A stretch of DNA of 64,000 bases from Nitrospirota bacterium (GCA_021825365.1 JAKAHR010000007.1:56249-120248); one strand, 5' to 3'. Numbered from the stretch's first letter, positions 42,744 through 53,107 are shown. The notes: generated by a model from the sequence alone, not told the origin. Translations and numbers: made by a program.

Positions 42744-44753
42744 ATGAAGAACAGGATTATAGCTTTCTTATCCCTTCTCATTGCGATCTTCTCCCTGGGT
42801 GCTGTCATATCCATGCTCTACATCGCATTTACCACCTCCGAGCTGAAAAAGATAATCACCCTGCACAGCGTCGAGATACTGAGGCAGGACCTTATTATCA
42901 AGATCCAGAACGTGGAGCAGGACCTTCTTACCGTCCATACCGAACTGAGCAGCCAGATGGACAAGATTGTTTCGAACGTCACGGACCTGGACCAGTCGAT
43001 CAATGGTTGCGCGGGCTGCCATCACTCTCCCCTGATCACGCAGAAACTGCGGGACATCAAGGCGTATATCGACAGATTCGAGACCTCCCTCAGCTACTAT
43101 ATAACCGCCTCTGCTGACGAGGAACGGATACGGGCTCTGAAGATGGAGTCCTACAACATGGGCCGTGACCTGCTGGGGGTGACCTCTGAAATGGCCCTCA
43201 TGGCAAACCAAAGGCTGCAGGAGAGGACGCAGAAGGCGATCGACGACGTCAGGTCGGCACAGCGCATCCTCATCATGACCCTGGTCGTCTCCTTTATCAT
43301 CGGCGTCTGGATCGCCTACAGCCTCACCAGGAGGATCATCGTTCCCATTCGCGAACTGATCGATGTGTCAAGGAAGATCGCCTCGGGCAATCTGGGATAT
43401 ACGACCGGATATACCGATCCCACCGAGTTCGGGGAACTCGCCCTGTCCCTCAATGACATGAGCGTCTCGCTCAAGGAAAGCAACGAAAAGGTGATCCAGC
43501 ACATGAACCGGCTTGCCGGGCTGTACCGGGTGACACTCCCCTTTCATTCCGTGTCGAACGTCACGGATATCTTCAGGGAGGTTTCCTACGGCGTCGCCGA
43601 CCTGATCGAGGTGGATCAGTGCGGAATCATGCTGCCCGATGAGCACGAGGAATTCCTTGAACACAAGTACCCGGCCTTCGGCCTGTCCGAGTCTGAAGTG
43701 GCCTCGATACGGGTCCATCGCGAAGATATCCTGAAACTGTATGCGACATGCAACAAGCGGCCGCTCGTTGTCAACGGACTTGACCAGAAGACCTTGCCCG
43801 ACGGGCTCTTCGGATCGACGAGGGACGGCACCCGCAATATCCTCCTCGGCTGGGTCCGGCTCAAGGGGGAGCTTGTCGGCATTATCCGGCTTGCCAACAA
43901 GCGTAGCGGCGATTTCCTGGAGGAGTCTGCCCGGCTGATCGGCATTATTTCCAATAACGTGTCCGTCGCCCTGGAGAACATGCAGCTCTACGAGGACCTG
44001 AAGGCCCAGATGCAGGAACTCAGGGAGACCCAGGAACAGCTCATCCAGGCGGCTAAACTGGCCGCCATCGGCGAGCTCGCCTCCAATGTGGCCCATGAGA
44101 TCAACAACCCCCTGACGAGCATCATGGGATATGCCGAGCTCATCAAGGAGGAGACGAATCTCGGTAATATCATGAAGGACATCGAGATCATCGAGAAGGA
44201 GTCCCTGAGGGCCCGGGACATCGTCCAGCAGCTCCTGGAGTTCGCACGTCGTCGTCCGCTCGAGATCAGGGAGGTGGACATCAATACCCTCCTGAGGGAA
44301 GTGGTGGCCCTGGTCTATGTCCAGCTCAAGGACGCGCGGATCAAGATACACGGGAATTACACGGAACTGCCTTTTATCATGGGCGATCCCAACCAGCTGA
44401 AGCAGGTCTTCCTCAACATCATCAACAATTCGGTGCATGCCCTTGCCGAAAACGGTGAAAGAAAGATGAAGGAGATCACCATCAGCACCTTCCGGAGTGA
44501 TTCCAGCGTCTGCGTCGAGGTGGCCGACACGGGCCACGGCATCTCCTCCGATGTTCTGCCGAAGATATTCGAGCCCTTCTTCACCACCAAGAGGGAGAAG
44601 GGGACCGGTCTCGGCCTTTCCATAACGTACAAGATCATCCAGAGCCACCGCGGCAAGATCGATGTCCGGAGCGATGAAGGCAGGGGGACGACCTTCGCCA
44701 TTTCGCTGCCTATTTTTATCTCCGAGGGAGTGAAGCTCCGGGCTGTCTGCTGA
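42744..44753 (+). CDS. Sensor histidine kinase with periplasmic c-type heme motif, HAMP and GAF domains
   Basis: A 669-residue membrane kinase. Membrane helix 1 (about 7-28), a periplasmic domain of about 145 residues containing CAGCH at 89-93, helix 2 (about 173-192), HAMP (about 192-245), GAF (about 265-415), HisKA with phospho-acceptor His451 (NVAHEINNPLTSIMG) and an HATPase (N box INNSVHAL, DTGHGIS, GTGLGLS). The CXXCH in the periplasm suggests covalent heme, so a gas, redox or heme signal is plausible. No response regulator is adjacent. Confidence 0.9.
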   Translation: MKNRIIAFLSLLIAIFSLGAVISMLYIAFTTSELKKIITLHSVEILRQDLIIKIQNVEQDLLTVHTELSSQMDKIVSNVTDLDQSINGCAGCHHSPLITQKLRDIKAYIDRFETSLSYYITASADEERIRALKMESYNMGRDLLGVTSEMALMANQRLQERTQKAIDDVRSAQRILIMTLVVSFIIGVWIAYSLTRRIIVPIRELIDVSRKIASGNLGYTTGYTDPTEFGELALSLNDMSVSLKESNEKVIQHMNRLAGLYRVTLPFHSVSNVTDIFREVSYGVADLIEVDQCGIMLPDEHEEFLEHKYPAFGLSESEVASIRVHREDILKLYATCNKRPLVVNGLDQKTLPDGLFGSTRDGTRNILLGWVRLKGELVGIIRLANKRSGDFLEESARLIGIISNNVSVALENMQLYEDLKAQMQELRETQEQLIQAAKLAAIGELASNVAHEINNPLTSIMGYAELIKEETNLGNIMKDIEIIEKESLRARDIVQQLLEFARRRPLEIREVDINTLLREVVALVYVQLKDARIKIHGNYTELPFIMGDPNQLKQVFLNIINNSVHALAENGERKMKEITISTFRSDSSVCVEVADTGHGISSDVLPKIFEPFFTTKREKGTGLGLSITYKIIQSHRGKIDVRSDEGRGTTFAISLPIFISEGVKLRAVC

Positions 44754-44762
44754 GACGTTTCC

Positions 44763-45998
44763 TTACAGGTTGACGGTAAGGATCTTCCGGACACTGTCGG
44801 GGTGTTGCGCGATGAGCCGCAGCTCGTCGTCGGTCAGCGGTTTCTGGGTGTGGAGATTGGCGTACTGCACCAGTTCGAGTATCCTCCTGGCCTCATCGTC
44901 CGTCTGGAAGTGGATGCCGAGCTTGTCGTAGACATGGCGGAAGCCCTTGACGCCGCCGTACTCCCCGGTGGTGATGATGCGGCCCGTCTCGGATAGTTCC
45001 GGTTCTCCCCTTCCTACGTCTTCCGGGTCGTAGAGTTCGTAGTTGCGCCTGTCCTTCAGCGCTCCGTCTGCATGGATGCCCGACTCATGCGCAAACGCGT
45101 TGGCCCCGACACCCGGCTGGTTTATGGGGATCGGCAGACCGAAGGCGTACGACGCGTACTTGGCGATCTTCCATGCCTTTTTCAGGTCAACGTGTTCGTC
45201 CAGGTGCACCTTCTGGCTGAGGCCGTGAGAGAATTTCAGGGCCAGGATGGTAGATACGAGGTCGCAGTTCCCCGATCGCTCGCCATAGCCGTTTATCGTG
45301 GTGTTGATATACGAGTCGACCCCGGCCTCTATGGCCCCCTGTGCGCCTGCGCAGGAGACAGCCTCTGCCATGCCGAGGTCGTTGTGGCAGTGCATCTCGA
45401 CAGGGAATTTCGACGCATAAGCCAGGGCCTTGATCCGCTCGTAGATGGTGATGGGGTCGTCCGTACCGAGGGTGTCACAGTAGCGAAAGCGGTCAGCGCC
45501 CGCCTCCTTGCCGGCGAGCGCGAATTCTATGAGGCGGTCCAGCTCCGTGCGCGATGCGTCCTCTGCGTTGACGCCGACCGTCTCGGCGCCGAGCTCCCTC
45601 GCCGTCTTCACCGCCTCTGTCATTGATTTGACGATATCCTTCCAGGTCTTCTTCCCCTGAAACTTTCCCTGTATCATGATCTCGGACGTTGACATGGAGA
45701 TATTCAGGTGTTTGATGTCAGGGCAGTTCCGGAAGGAAAGCAGCACGTCTTCGGAAACGGCCCTGCACCAGCCCTCCAGATGGATCCTCCTGATGGCCCC
45801 GGCCCGGGCCAGATCGAGATTGCCGTTGATGTAGTTCACCTCGTGTTTGAGGGTCGGGAAGCCGATCTCGCTCTGGTATATGCCCATCTCGTCCAGGTAG
45901 ATGTTGAGCATGGTTTTCGACAGCTTTGGGAGAAGGATGCGGGATGTCTGCACCCCGTCTCTGTTGGTGACGTCTATCAGATATACTTTTCCTGCCAT
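44763..45998 (-). CDS. Homocitrate synthase / isopropylmalate synthase family protein (NifV-like)
   Basis: A 411-residue TIM-barrel acyltransferase of the DRE-TIM family. The N-terminal motif is LIDVTNRDGVQTSR, the metal site is EMHCHNDLGMAEA, and NTTINGYGERSGNCDL and GIHADGALKD are conserved. The family condenses acetyl-CoA with a 2-oxoacid. NifV makes homocitrate for the nitrogenase cofactor, but substrate choice cannot be read reliably from sequence. No nif genes are in the window, though glnB and a NrpR-like repressor are. GAGAGGA precedes the ATG. Confidence 0.85.
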   Translation of the reverse strand: MAGKVYLIDVTNRDGVQTSRILLPKLSKTMLNIYLDEMGIYQSEIGFPTLKHEVNYINGNLDLARAGAIRRIHLEGWCRAVSEDVLLSFRNCPDIKHLNISMSTSEIMIQGKFQGKKTWKDIVKSMTEAVKTARELGAETVGVNAEDASRTELDRLIEFALAGKEAGADRFRYCDTLGTDDPITIYERIKALAYASKFPVEMHCHNDLGMAEAVSCAGAQGAIEAGVDSYINTTINGYGERSGNCDLVSTILALKFSHGLSQKVHLDEHVDLKKAWKIAKYASYAFGLPIPINQPGVGANAFAHESGIHADGALKDRRNYELYDPEDVGRGEPELSETGRIITTGEYGGVKGFRHVYDKLGIHFQTDDEARRILELVQYANLHTQKPLTDDELRLIAQHPDSVRKILTVNL

Positions 45999-46134
45999 GG
46001 AGTCCTCTCACGCGCCCTGCGGAATTATGGTAACACCTTGTTACAGAAGCGAAGATTAAGTATACCACACAAAAGGACTGGAAAAGAACGCGCCACTCTG
46101 GTACAATTAAAAACGTTTTTTTTGAGGGGGGCAT

Positions 46135-46878
46135 ATGGATTATAAGGGACAGGTAGCTATGGTAACCGGCGGCGCCCGAGGTATCGGCAGGGCGATTGCC
46201 GAGGCACTCGCGTCCCGGGGAGTCAGTCTTGCCATCGCTGATGTCTCCCTGGAGAACGCCCAGGCGACCACAGGAGAGATAGCGTCTGCTTTCGGCGTGC
46301 GTGCCCTGCCGCTCAGGCTGGATGTTTCAAAATCTGATGACGTTTCCCGTGCCTTTGAGGAGGCGGTCCGCGGGTTGGGAAGGGTAGATATCCTCATCAA
46401 CAACGCGGGCATAACCCGTGACGGCCTCATCCTCAGGATGAAGGAAGAAGACTGGGACGCTGTCATCAATATCAATCTGAAGGGCGCCTTCCTCTGTTCC
46501 CGGGAGGCGGTCAAGATCATGGTGAAGCAGAAATACGGAAGGATCGTAAGCATCGCCTCGGTCGTCGCCTTCATGGGGAACCCGGGCCAGGCGAACTACA
46601 GTTCGTCAAAGGCGGGGATGATCGGCCTTACCAAGACCATTGCGCGGGAGTATGCCGGCCGGGGTATCACGGCCAATGCGGTTGCCCCCGGTTTCATAAC
46701 CACGGCGATGACCGACGCCCTTTCGGAAAACGTGAAGCAGGAGATGCTGAAGAACATTCCGGTCGGCAGGTTCGGTTCCGTCCAGGACGTTGCCAGTGCC
46801 GTCCTTTTCCTGGCTTCCCCGGAGAATGGGTATGTGACGGGGCAGGTGATCCATGTCAACGGCGGGATGTATATGTGA
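46135..46878 (+). CDS. fabG: 3-oxoacyl-ACP reductase FabG
   Basis: A 247-residue SDR enzyme that reduces 3-oxoacyl-ACP with NADPH in fatty acid synthesis. Cofactor motif TGGARGIGRAIAE, NNAG, and catalytic Ser-Tyr-Lys in SIASVVAF ... NYSSSKAG. GAGGGGGG stands before the ATG. First gene of a fabG-acpP-fabF-rnc cluster, a common arrangement. Confidence 0.95.
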   Translation: MDYKGQVAMVTGGARGIGRAIAEALASRGVSLAIADVSLENAQATTGEIASAFGVRALPLRLDVSKSDDVSRAFEEAVRGLGRVDILINNAGITRDGLILRMKEEDWDAVININLKGAFLCSREAVKIMVKQKYGRIVSIASVVAFMGNPGQANYSSSKAGMIGLTKTIAREYAGRGITANAVAPGFITTAMTDALSENVKQEMLKNIPVGRFGSVQDVASAVLFLASPENGYVTGQVIHVNGGMYM

Positions 46879-46946
46879 CCGCTGTTTTTATATCTGTATT
46901 GCGCAGTTTTTCCACTTTTTTTGAAATTTAATCGGGAGGTATTGTG

Positions 46947-47177
46947 ATGATTGATGACAAGGTGAAGGAGATCATAGCCAAGCAGCTGGGAGTGAACGCG
47001 GCCGAGGTGACGCCTGAGGCGTCGTTCGTCGAGGACCTCGGGGCGGATTCCCTGGATACCGTGGAACTTGTTATGGCCTTTGAGGAGACGTTCAATATAG
47101 AGATTCCGGATGAGGACGCAGAGAAGATCGTCAAGGTCAAAGACGCCGTAGAGTATATAAAGAACAAACAGGCTTAA
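46947..47177 (+). CDS. acpP: Acyl carrier protein
   Basis: A 76-residue acidic protein with the phosphopantetheine site [17 protein letters not shown] (Ser near residue 37). It carries growing acyl chains to FabG and FabF. ATG 46947 is seven bases after GGAGG; a GTG one codon upstream is too close. Its stop overlaps the fabF start by one base. Confidence 0.97.
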   Translation: MIDDKVKEIIAKQLGVNAAEVTPEASFVEDLGADSLDTVELVMAFEETFNIEIPDEDAEKIVKVKDAVEYIKNKQA

Positions 47178-48421
47178 TGAGCAGACGCAGGGTCGTTGTC
47201 ACAGGCCTGGGGCTCGTAACCGCCCTGGGTATTGGTGTCGAGAAGAGCTGGGAGGGTCTTACCCGCGGCAGGTCAGGCGTGCGGAGGATCACCCATTTTG
47301 ACGCTTCGGCATTTCCCACGCAGATCGCCGGGGAGGTCGATGGATTTAATCCTGAAGACTTCGTCGAGCCGAAGGAAATCAAGAAGATGGACCGCTTTAT
47401 CCAGTTCGGGATAGCCGCTTCGTCGATGGCCATGGAGGATTCGGGACTGAAGGTCACGTCCGAGAACGCTCCCCGGATCGGCGTTTATGTCGGTGCTGGG
47501 ATGGGGGGACTGCCTGCAATCGAGCATTACCACAAGATCCTCCTGGAGAAGGGTCCCCGGAGAATAACTCCCTTTTTCATCCCGATGCTGATCATCAATC
47601 TCGCCGCCGGCCAGATATCCATCAGGTTCGGGGCCAAGGGCCCCAATTCCGCTCCCGCAACCGCCTGCGCTACCGGCAGCCACGCGATCGGCGATGCCTT
47701 CAAGGTGATCCAGAGAGGCGATGCTGACGCGATGATCGCGGGCGGCACCGAATCGGTGATCACGCCCATGGGCATCGGCGGGTTCAATGCGATGAAGGCG
47801 CTGTCCACACGCAACGACGAGCCTGAGCGGGCCAGCAGGCCCTTTGACCGCGACCGGGACGGGTTTATCATGGGCGAGGGGGCGGGCGTCCTCATCATCG
47901 AGGAGCTTCAACATGCGCTGGGCCGCGGGGCGAGGATCTATGCCGAGCTGGTGGGATATGGTCTTACCGGTGATGCCTACCATATCACGTCGCCGGCCCC
48001 GGGCGGGGAAGGGGCTGCCCGATGCATGGCGATGGCCCTCAAGGACGCCGGGATGGCGCCTTCTGCAGTTGACTATATCAATGCCCATGGGACTTCCACG
48101 AAATACGGCGACGAGCTCGAGACAGCGGCCATCAAGAGTGTCTTTGGAGACCATGCCCGCAAGGTCGCCGTGAGCTCTACCAAGTCCATGATCGGCCACC
48201 TCCTCGGCGCTGCAGGGGGGGTGGAGGCGGTCATTTCGGTTCTGAGTATCGACAGGGGCATCATCCCGCCCACGATTAATCTGGACAACCCGGACCCCGA
48301 GTGCGACCTCGACTATGTCCCGCATAAGGCGCGGAAGGCAGACATCAGGGCGGCACTGTCCAACTCTTTTGGTTTCGGCGGCACGAACGCCTGTCTGCTC
48401 TTTAAGAAGTTCGACAAGTGA
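47177..48421 (+). CDS. fabF: 3-oxoacyl-ACP synthase II FabF
   Basis: A 414-residue condensing enzyme that elongates acyl-ACP with malonyl-ACP. Catalytic Cys in [13 protein letters not shown], His in [12 protein letters not shown] and His in [11 protein letters not shown]. It starts inside the acpP stop codon and its own stop overlaps the rnc start. Confidence 0.96.
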   Translation: MSRRRVVVTGLGLVTALGIGVEKSWEGLTRGRSGVRRITHFDASAFPTQIAGEVDGFNPEDFVEPKEIKKMDRFIQFGIAASSMAMEDSGLKVTSENAPRIGVYVGAGMGGLPAIEHYHKILLEKGPRRITPFFIPMLIINLAAGQISIRFGAKGPNSAPATACATGSHAIGDAFKVIQRGDADAMIAGGTESVITPMGIGGFNAMKALSTRNDEPERASRPFDRDRDGFIMGEGAGVLIIEELQHALGRGARIYAELVGYGLTGDAYHITSPAPGGEGAARCMAMALKDAGMAPSAVDYINAHGTSTKYGDELETAAIKSVFGDHARKVAVSSTKSMIGHLLGAAGGVEAVISVLSIDRGIIPPTINLDNPDPECDLDYVPHKARKADIRAALSNSFGFGGTNACLLFKKFDK

Positions 48422-49128
48422 GTCGTGTCAGGCAGAAAACGGACCTCCTGCAGCTTGAGGAGGCCATCGGGTATTCATTCAGGGACCGCGCGCTTTTGTC
48501 GGAGGCTGTGACCCACAAATCCTTTCATCATGAAAACAAGACGGCAGCGCCCCTGTACAACGAACGTCTGGAGTTTCTGGGGGACAGCGTCATCGGCCTG
48601 GTGATTGTCGAATATCTATTTTCCCTGGGCCAGCAATACAGCGAGTCGGTGCTTGCAAAGATGAAATCATATCTGGTCTGTGAGCAGGTCCTCGCCGAGA
48701 TCGCATCGTCTGTTTCTCTGCAGCGCTTTCTTTATCTGGGCAAGGGAGAGGAGTCTTCGGGCGGACGCGAAAAGCGTTCCATTATCGCCGACGGCCTTGA
48801 AGCGGTGGTAGGGGCCGTTTACCGCGACGGCGGTTTTGAAGCTGCCCGGACCTTTGTCCTGCGGTTCTTCGGCGAAAGGATCAGATCCGTTGTTGAGTCA
48901 GGTGAATTCCATGACTACAAGACGGAACTGCAGGAGCTGACCCAGTCTTTGTACGGGATGCTGCCTGAATATCGGCTCATCAAGCAGGAAGGCGAGGACC
49001 ATAAACGCGTCTTCACGGTTGCGGTCTATCTTGACGGCAAGAAGCTGGCGACCGCCTCCGGCTCGCGCATCAAGGAGGCTGAGGCGGCGGCTGCGCAGAA
49101 GGCTCTGGCGAAGATCGGGGAACCGTAG
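48418..49128 (+). CDS. rnc: Ribonuclease III
   Basis: A 236-residue double-strand RNA endonuclease. The nuclease signature is [16 protein letters not shown] and the second acidic cluster is [16 protein letters not shown]. The C-terminal dsRNA-binding domain ([11 protein letters not shown] to the [15 protein letters not shown] helix) is complete. GTG start overlapping the fabF stop by four bases. It converges with the cation efflux gene, six bases away. Confidence 0.95.
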   Translation: MSRVRQKTDLLQLEEAIGYSFRDRALLSEAVTHKSFHHENKTAAPLYNERLEFLGDSVIGLVIVEYLFSLGQQYSESVLAKMKSYLVCEQVLAEIASSVSLQRFLYLGKGEESSGGREKRSIIADGLEAVVGAVYRDGGFEAARTFVLRFFGERIRSVVESGEFHDYKTELQELTQSLYGMLPEYRLIKQEGEDHKRVFTVAVYLDGKKLATASGSRIKEAEAAAAQKALAKIGEP

Positions 49129-49134
49129 CGGCTG

Positions 49135-50052
49135 TCAGTGGCGGTGGATTTCATGGAACCCGTTCATCTGGCAGTAGATGCCGTCGGCGCCGCATTCGGC
49201 GCACTCCATCTGGAGTACCGAATGCCGTATGCCCCGTGAAGCCAGCGCCTCTTCAATCTGCTTCCTGATCCTGTCCGCCTCGCTGATCTTCTGGTCTGCA
49301 ACCTGGACGTGACCGGAGAAGGCGGGGATGCCGTGGCCGATGGACCAGATATGGACATCGTGGACGCAGGTCACCCCCGGGATGCCGGAGATGACCGAGG
49401 ATATCTCTTCGACGTGCAGGTCGAGGGGGCTCAGCTCAAGGAAGACCCAGAGGGCCTCTTTGATCACCCTGCCGCCGCCGGCGATGATCATGACGCCGAC
49501 GAGTCCGCTGGCGATAGGGTCTGCAAGGACCCACCCGGTGAATTTGATGACAAGGGCGGCGATGATGACACCTGCCGAGGAGACGGTGTCTCCGAGGACA
49601 TGGAGCCAGGCGCTCTTGAGGTTGAGGTCCTTGTGGCCCCTTCCGAGGATCCAGGCCATAAGGATATTGCCGAGAAGGCCGGCTGTGGCGATGTACAGCA
49701 TGAGTGAGGAATTGACCTGCGGCGGGGCGACCAGCCTCCGGTAGGTCTCGATGAAGATGAAGACAGCGATGGCGATCAGGCTCGATCCGTTAATGAGTGC
49801 AGCGAGAAGCCCGATCCTTTGATATCCGTATGTGGCCCGGTAGTCTGAAGGCCTCTTCATGATGATGGCTGCCAGGAGACTGAGGCCCAGGGCAAAGGCA
49901 TCGGTCAGCACGTGGCCGGCATCGCTCAGGAGGGCCAGACTGTTGCTCAGGATGCCGCCAATCACCTCCCCCAGGAGGATGACCAGGGTGACGGCGAGGC
50001 TCCAGATGAGCCTTTTTTCGGAGGAAGAGTGATGATGGCTGTGGGATTCCAT
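49135..50052 (-). CDS. Cation diffusion facilitator (zinc/cobalt efflux)
   Basis: A 305-residue CDF transporter with six membrane helices. Metal-site motifs are LLSDAGHVLTDAFALG (helix 2) and WLHVLGDTVSSAGVI (helix 5). The His-rich N-terminus (MESHSHHHSSSEKR) and the cytoplasmic domain (THVHDVHIW-like CVHDVHIWSIG) fit the family. An odd C-terminal tail has CAECGADGIYC. The start is taken at ATG 50052; the frame is open to 50298 but the added residues are not family-like. TATAAT (50059-50064) lies six bases before this ATG. Confidence 0.9.
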   Translation of the reverse strand: MESHSHHHSSSEKRLIWSLAVTLVILLGEVIGGILSNSLALLSDAGHVLTDAFALGLSLLAAIIMKRPSDYRATYGYQRIGLLAALINGSSLIAIAVFIFIETYRRLVAPPQVNSSLMLYIATAGLLGNILMAWILGRGHKDLNLKSAWLHVLGDTVSSAGVIIAALVIKFTGWVLADPIASGLVGVMIIAGGGRVIKEALWVFLELSPLDLHVEEISSVISGIPGVTCVHDVHIWSIGHGIPAFSGHVQVADQKISEADRIRKQIEEALASRGIRHSVLQMECAECGADGIYCQMNGFHEIHRH

Positions 50053-50124
50053 TTTTTTATTATAAAACGAAGGGTCTTGCCTTTGCATGGGCATCGGCCG
50101 GGAGTTCATATTTTCTTCAAAGTA

Positions 50125-50153
50125 TTGCATTATGTTTATAAGTGAGGGATAAT
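50125..50153 (+). promoter_or_regulatory. Promoter of rpoD
   Basis: TTGCAT (50125-50130) and GATAAT (50148-50153) are spaced by 17 bases; the start codon at 50200 is about 40 bases after the predicted transcription start. The overall region is AT-rich and shared with the divergent efflux gene. Confidence 0.5.
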
Positions 50154-50199
50154 TGCATAATTGCGTATGTACTGCTATAACGGCGTAAAGGAGTCGGTC

Positions 50200-51627
50200 A
50201 TGGAACATGAGATACAGGAAGAGCTCATAGACCTCGGCAAAAAGAGGGGTCTTTTGACGTATGAAGAGATCAACGAGGCGCTGCCGCCTGACCTGCATTC
50301 ACCTGAAGAGATGGAAGAGTTTATGGACCTTCTCCAGGAGATGGGTATACGGGTTGTCGAGGGCGAGGAGGATCTCGGTGAGGAGGTCCCTGAGCTTGAG
50401 GAGGAGGGATTTGAGGCCCAGGATCTGGTTCAGGCCTATTTTCATTCCATGGGAAATATCACCATCCTGACGCGGGATGAGGAGATCGAGCTTGCCAAGA
50501 GGCTCGAGGAGTCCAGGAAGATCATTCGGGGGATTGTCACCTCGCTGCCGCTGTACCGCGCGACGCATAAGGAAATAAAGGCCCGGGAGACTCATGACGC
50601 GGAGGGAGAGGAAATCGCGGAGGAAGACCTCATCCAGAAGGCCCTTTCCGCAACCCTGATCTCCCTGGAGGGCATCATGAATCGGGTGGAGGCTGCTGAT
50701 TCCACCATAGCCAGGCATGGGTCGCTCAGGGACCTCAGGAAGCTCATCCAGGAAAAGAAGGCCCGGGGCAGTTCTCCGGTGAAGCTCCAGTCCCTGGCGA
50801 GGGAAGTCCAGAGGGTCTATAAAGAGGCGGAAGCGGAGGCTGGCGCCCCTGCGGAAGAGCTCAAGTCAAAATGGACCATGGTCAAGAGAGCCCGCGAACT
50901 GTATGCCGGGGCCAAGAATGAATTGACGACAAGAAATCTCCGGCTGGTGATCAATATTGCAAAGAATTACCTCGGCAAGGGCCTGACCCTCCTCGACCTC
51001 ATCCAGGAGGGGAATATAGGTCTGATGCGTGCGGTCGACAAATTCAAGTATGAGAAGGGCTTCAAGTTCAGCACGTATGCGACGTGGTGGATACGCCAGG
51101 CGATCACCCGGTCGCTCATCGACCAGACAAAGACGATCAGGGTCCCGGTGCATATGATGGAATTCTACAACAAGATTACCCGGGCCTCCCGCGAGCTGAC
51201 GCAGGAACTCGGCAGGGAGCCGGATGTCGATGCCATCGCCGAGAAGCTGGGCACCTCGAGGAGGAAGGTGGAGGATGCCTTCCGGGCGATCCAGGACCCT
51301 GTGGCCCTGCAGCAGGCGGTGGGTGACGAGGACACGGAACTGGAGGACTTCATCGCCGACCAGAACAGTCCTTCTCCCCATGCGGACACGGAGCAGGCGG
51401 AGCTGACCGAGAAGATGCTCATGGTCCTCAGGACCCTAAACGGAAAAGAAGAGCAGGTTATCAGGATGCGGTTCGGCATCGGCTATGACAGGGACTATAC
51501 CCTTGAGGAAGTGGGACGCCGGCTTTCCCTGACGAGGGAACGGGTGCGGCAGATAGAGGCGAAGGCGCTCAGGAAGCTGAAGCACCCCGGAAGGATGAAG
51601 GCCCTCAAGGAGCTGGCGGCGGCATAG
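50200..51627 (+). CDS. rpoD: RNA polymerase primary sigma factor RpoD
   Basis: A 475-residue sigma-70. Region 1.1 ([20 protein letters not shown]), region 1.2, a short non-conserved region, region 2 ([35 protein letters not shown]), region 3 and region 4 ([28 protein letters not shown]) are all present. ATG 50200 is preceded by AAAGGAG; an upstream frame from 50161 lacks a ribosome binding site. dnaG, often its neighbour, is not here. A strong terminator follows. Confidence 0.95.
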   Translation: MEHEIQEELIDLGKKRGLLTYEEINEALPPDLHSPEEMEEFMDLLQEMGIRVVEGEEDLGEEVPELEEEGFEAQDLVQAYFHSMGNITILTRDEEIELAKRLEESRKIIRGIVTSLPLYRATHKEIKARETHDAEGEEIAEEDLIQKALSATLISLEGIMNRVEAADSTIARHGSLRDLRKLIQEKKARGSSPVKLQSLAREVQRVYKEAEAEAGAPAEELKSKWTMVKRARELYAGAKNELTTRNLRLVINIAKNYLGKGLTLLDLIQEGNIGLMRAVDKFKYEKGFKFSTYATWWIRQAITRSLIDQTKTIRVPVHMMEFYNKITRASRELTQELGREPDVDAIAEKLGTSRRKVEDAFRAIQDPVALQQAVGDEDTELEDFIADQNSPSPHADTEQAELTEKMLMVLRTLNGKEEQVIRMRFGIGYDRDYTLEEVGRRLSLTRERVRQIEAKALRKLKHPGRMKALKELAAA

Positions 51628-51652
51628 TCACGCGCGATTTTCTCCGATGATG

Positions 51653-51689
51653 AGGCGGCTGGTGCGATCGCACCAGCCGCCTTTTTTTT
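51653..51689 (+). terminator. Rho-independent terminator after rpoD
   Basis: A perfect 13-bp stem (51653-51665 with 51670-51682), loop GATC, then a run of T to 51689. The arms are GC-rich. The T-run reaches the stop of the convergent thioredoxin-like gene. Confidence 0.93.
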
Positions 51690-51943
51690 CAGGGATTCTT
51701 CGAGGTCGATTCTGCCCTGATTATCTCTTTTATCTTCTCCAGGGTGGGAAGAGGCTTGCCTGTATGTCTGAGTTTTCCGTTCATCAGCAGGCCGGGGGAG
51801 GACAGGGTATATTCCTGTATCTCCCTGATGTCCGTTACCGCAACGACGGAGGCGTCGACCCCCAGTTCCGCCACGGCGATCCTGACCAATTCAGCCAGCT
51901 TCCGGCATGTGGCGCATCCCGGGCCGAGTATCTTGATCTCCAT
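51689..51943 (-). CDS. Small thioredoxin-fold disulfide protein
   Basis: An 84-residue protein with a thioredoxin-like fold and active site GPGCATCRKL (CXXC at about residues 10-13), ending in the conserved cis-Pro region SSPGLLMNGKLRHTG. This matches the small redox-active disulfide (MTH895-like) family. Substrate unknown. The ATG at 51943 is fixed by homology (MEIKILGPGC); the longer open frame to 52243 is not conserved. A TATATA box ends six bases before the ATG. Confidence 0.85.
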   Translation of the reverse strand: MEIKILGPGCATCRKLAELVRIAVAELGVDASVVAVTDIREIQEYTLSSPGLLMNGKLRHTGKPLPTLEKIKEIIRAESTSKNP

Positions 51944-51998
51944 GATACCTATATAATCAGAAGTCAGTCTCAAAATCAATGTCGCGCCGGGGCTGTTC

Positions 51999-52027
51999 TT
52001 TACATGGCAGGGCATATCTCCTACAAT
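51999..52027 (+). promoter_or_regulatory. Promoter of mobB-mobA
   Basis: TTTACA (51999-52004) and TACAAT (52022-52027) are spaced by 17 bases, and the ATG follows nine bases after the -10 box without a ribosome binding site. Confidence 0.55.
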
Positions 52028-52036
52028 GAATGAGAA

Positions 52037-53107
52037 ATGATACCAGCGTGCATCATAGGAGTCGGCGGATATTCCGGGGCAGGGAAGACGACCCTGATCG
52101 AAAAGGCTCTTCCTCACCTGAAGAGGATGGGTCTGTATGTCGGGGTGCTCAAACATGCCGGCCTGCACGGGCTTGCGGTCGATCCTGAGAAGAAAGACAC
52201 TGACCGCTTTTTTCGCGCCGGGGCCGACTTTGTCTTTGCCCATGACGCGGAGCAGGGTTTCAGCCGTTATCCGGCTGACAGTATGGGGCTATCCGGAGCA
52301 CTCGAACGTTTTCCCCGCAGCCTTGATCTCGTACTGGTGGAGGGCCATAAGGAGGCGGACATACCGAGGATATGGCTGGAGAAGGGACGCTCCCCCGGAC
52401 AGAAGGGCTGTCTTCAAGACACGTCGGGTCATATCCTGTTCAGGGGAGATCCTGCCTGTCTCGACAGGTTCCTGAAGTGCGTCCGCCAGGAGCTTGGCCG
52501 CTCCATGAAGGAAAGAACGGTACATGCCGGACTCCTCGTCGGCGGCCGCAGCGGGAGGATGGGAAGGCCCAAGGGGCTATTGAAGGTGAACGGAGAAACG
52601 TTGATGGAACGGTCGGTCGCTACCCTTTCGAAGGTGGCGCACAGGGTGGTGCTGGCCGGCTCGGCCCGGCTGCCTGCCGGTCTGAGCGGGATGGACCGTC
52701 TTCCCGATATCCCCGGCGGCAGAGGTCCTCTTTCCGGAATGATGAGCTGTTTCAGGTGGTCGCCTGACAGCGCATGGTTCATATCCGCCGTTGACATGCC
52801 CTTCATGACGACCGATGCCTGGCAGTGGCTCCTCAGCAAGAGAAGCCCGGGTGCGTGGGCGGTCCTGCCCCGGCTCTGGAACAGCCGGAAGGTTGAGGCG
52901 GCAGGGGCCCTTTATGAGCCGATGATCTTCGGGTTTGTCGAGTCCCTCGCGGAGAAGGGGGTGTCCGCCCTGCAGGCCATCTCCGATCATCCCAAGGTAA
53001 TCAAGCCCGTCATCCCCTCTGCCCTCGCCCATGCCTGGAGGAACGTCAATACCCTGGCCGAATGGCGGGGTGCCAAGGCTGATCTCCGATCGCGCGGATG
53101 GGCCTGA
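52037..53107 (+). CDS. Fused MobB-MobA molybdopterin-guanine dinucleotide biosynthesis protein
   Basis: A 356-residue two-domain protein. The N-terminal half (about 1-160) is MobB, a GTP-binding protein with Walker A GYSGAGKTT and LVLVEGHKEADIPR. The C-terminal half (about 170-356) is MobA, which joins GMP to molybdopterin: LLVGGRSGRMGRPKGLL, GRGPLSGM and SAVDMPFM. Fusion in this order gives one polypeptide for the last step of MGD cofactor assembly, needed by DMSO-reductase-family enzymes. moeA is at 30115. Confidence 0.92.
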   Translation: MIPACIIGVGGYSGAGKTTLIEKALPHLKRMGLYVGVLKHAGLHGLAVDPEKKDTDRFFRAGADFVFAHDAEQGFSRYPADSMGLSGALERFPRSLDLVLVEGHKEADIPRIWLEKGRSPGQKGCLQDTSGHILFRGDPACLDRFLKCVRQELGRSMKERTVHAGLLVGGRSGRMGRPKGLLKVNGETLMERSVATLSKVAHRVVLAGSARLPAGLSGMDRLPDIPGGRGPLSGMMSCFRWSPDSAWFISAVDMPFMTTDAWQWLLSKRSPGAWAVLPRLWNSRKVEAAGALYEPMIFGFVESLAEKGVSALQAISDHPKVIKPVIPSALAHAWRNVNTLAEWRGAKADLRSRGWA

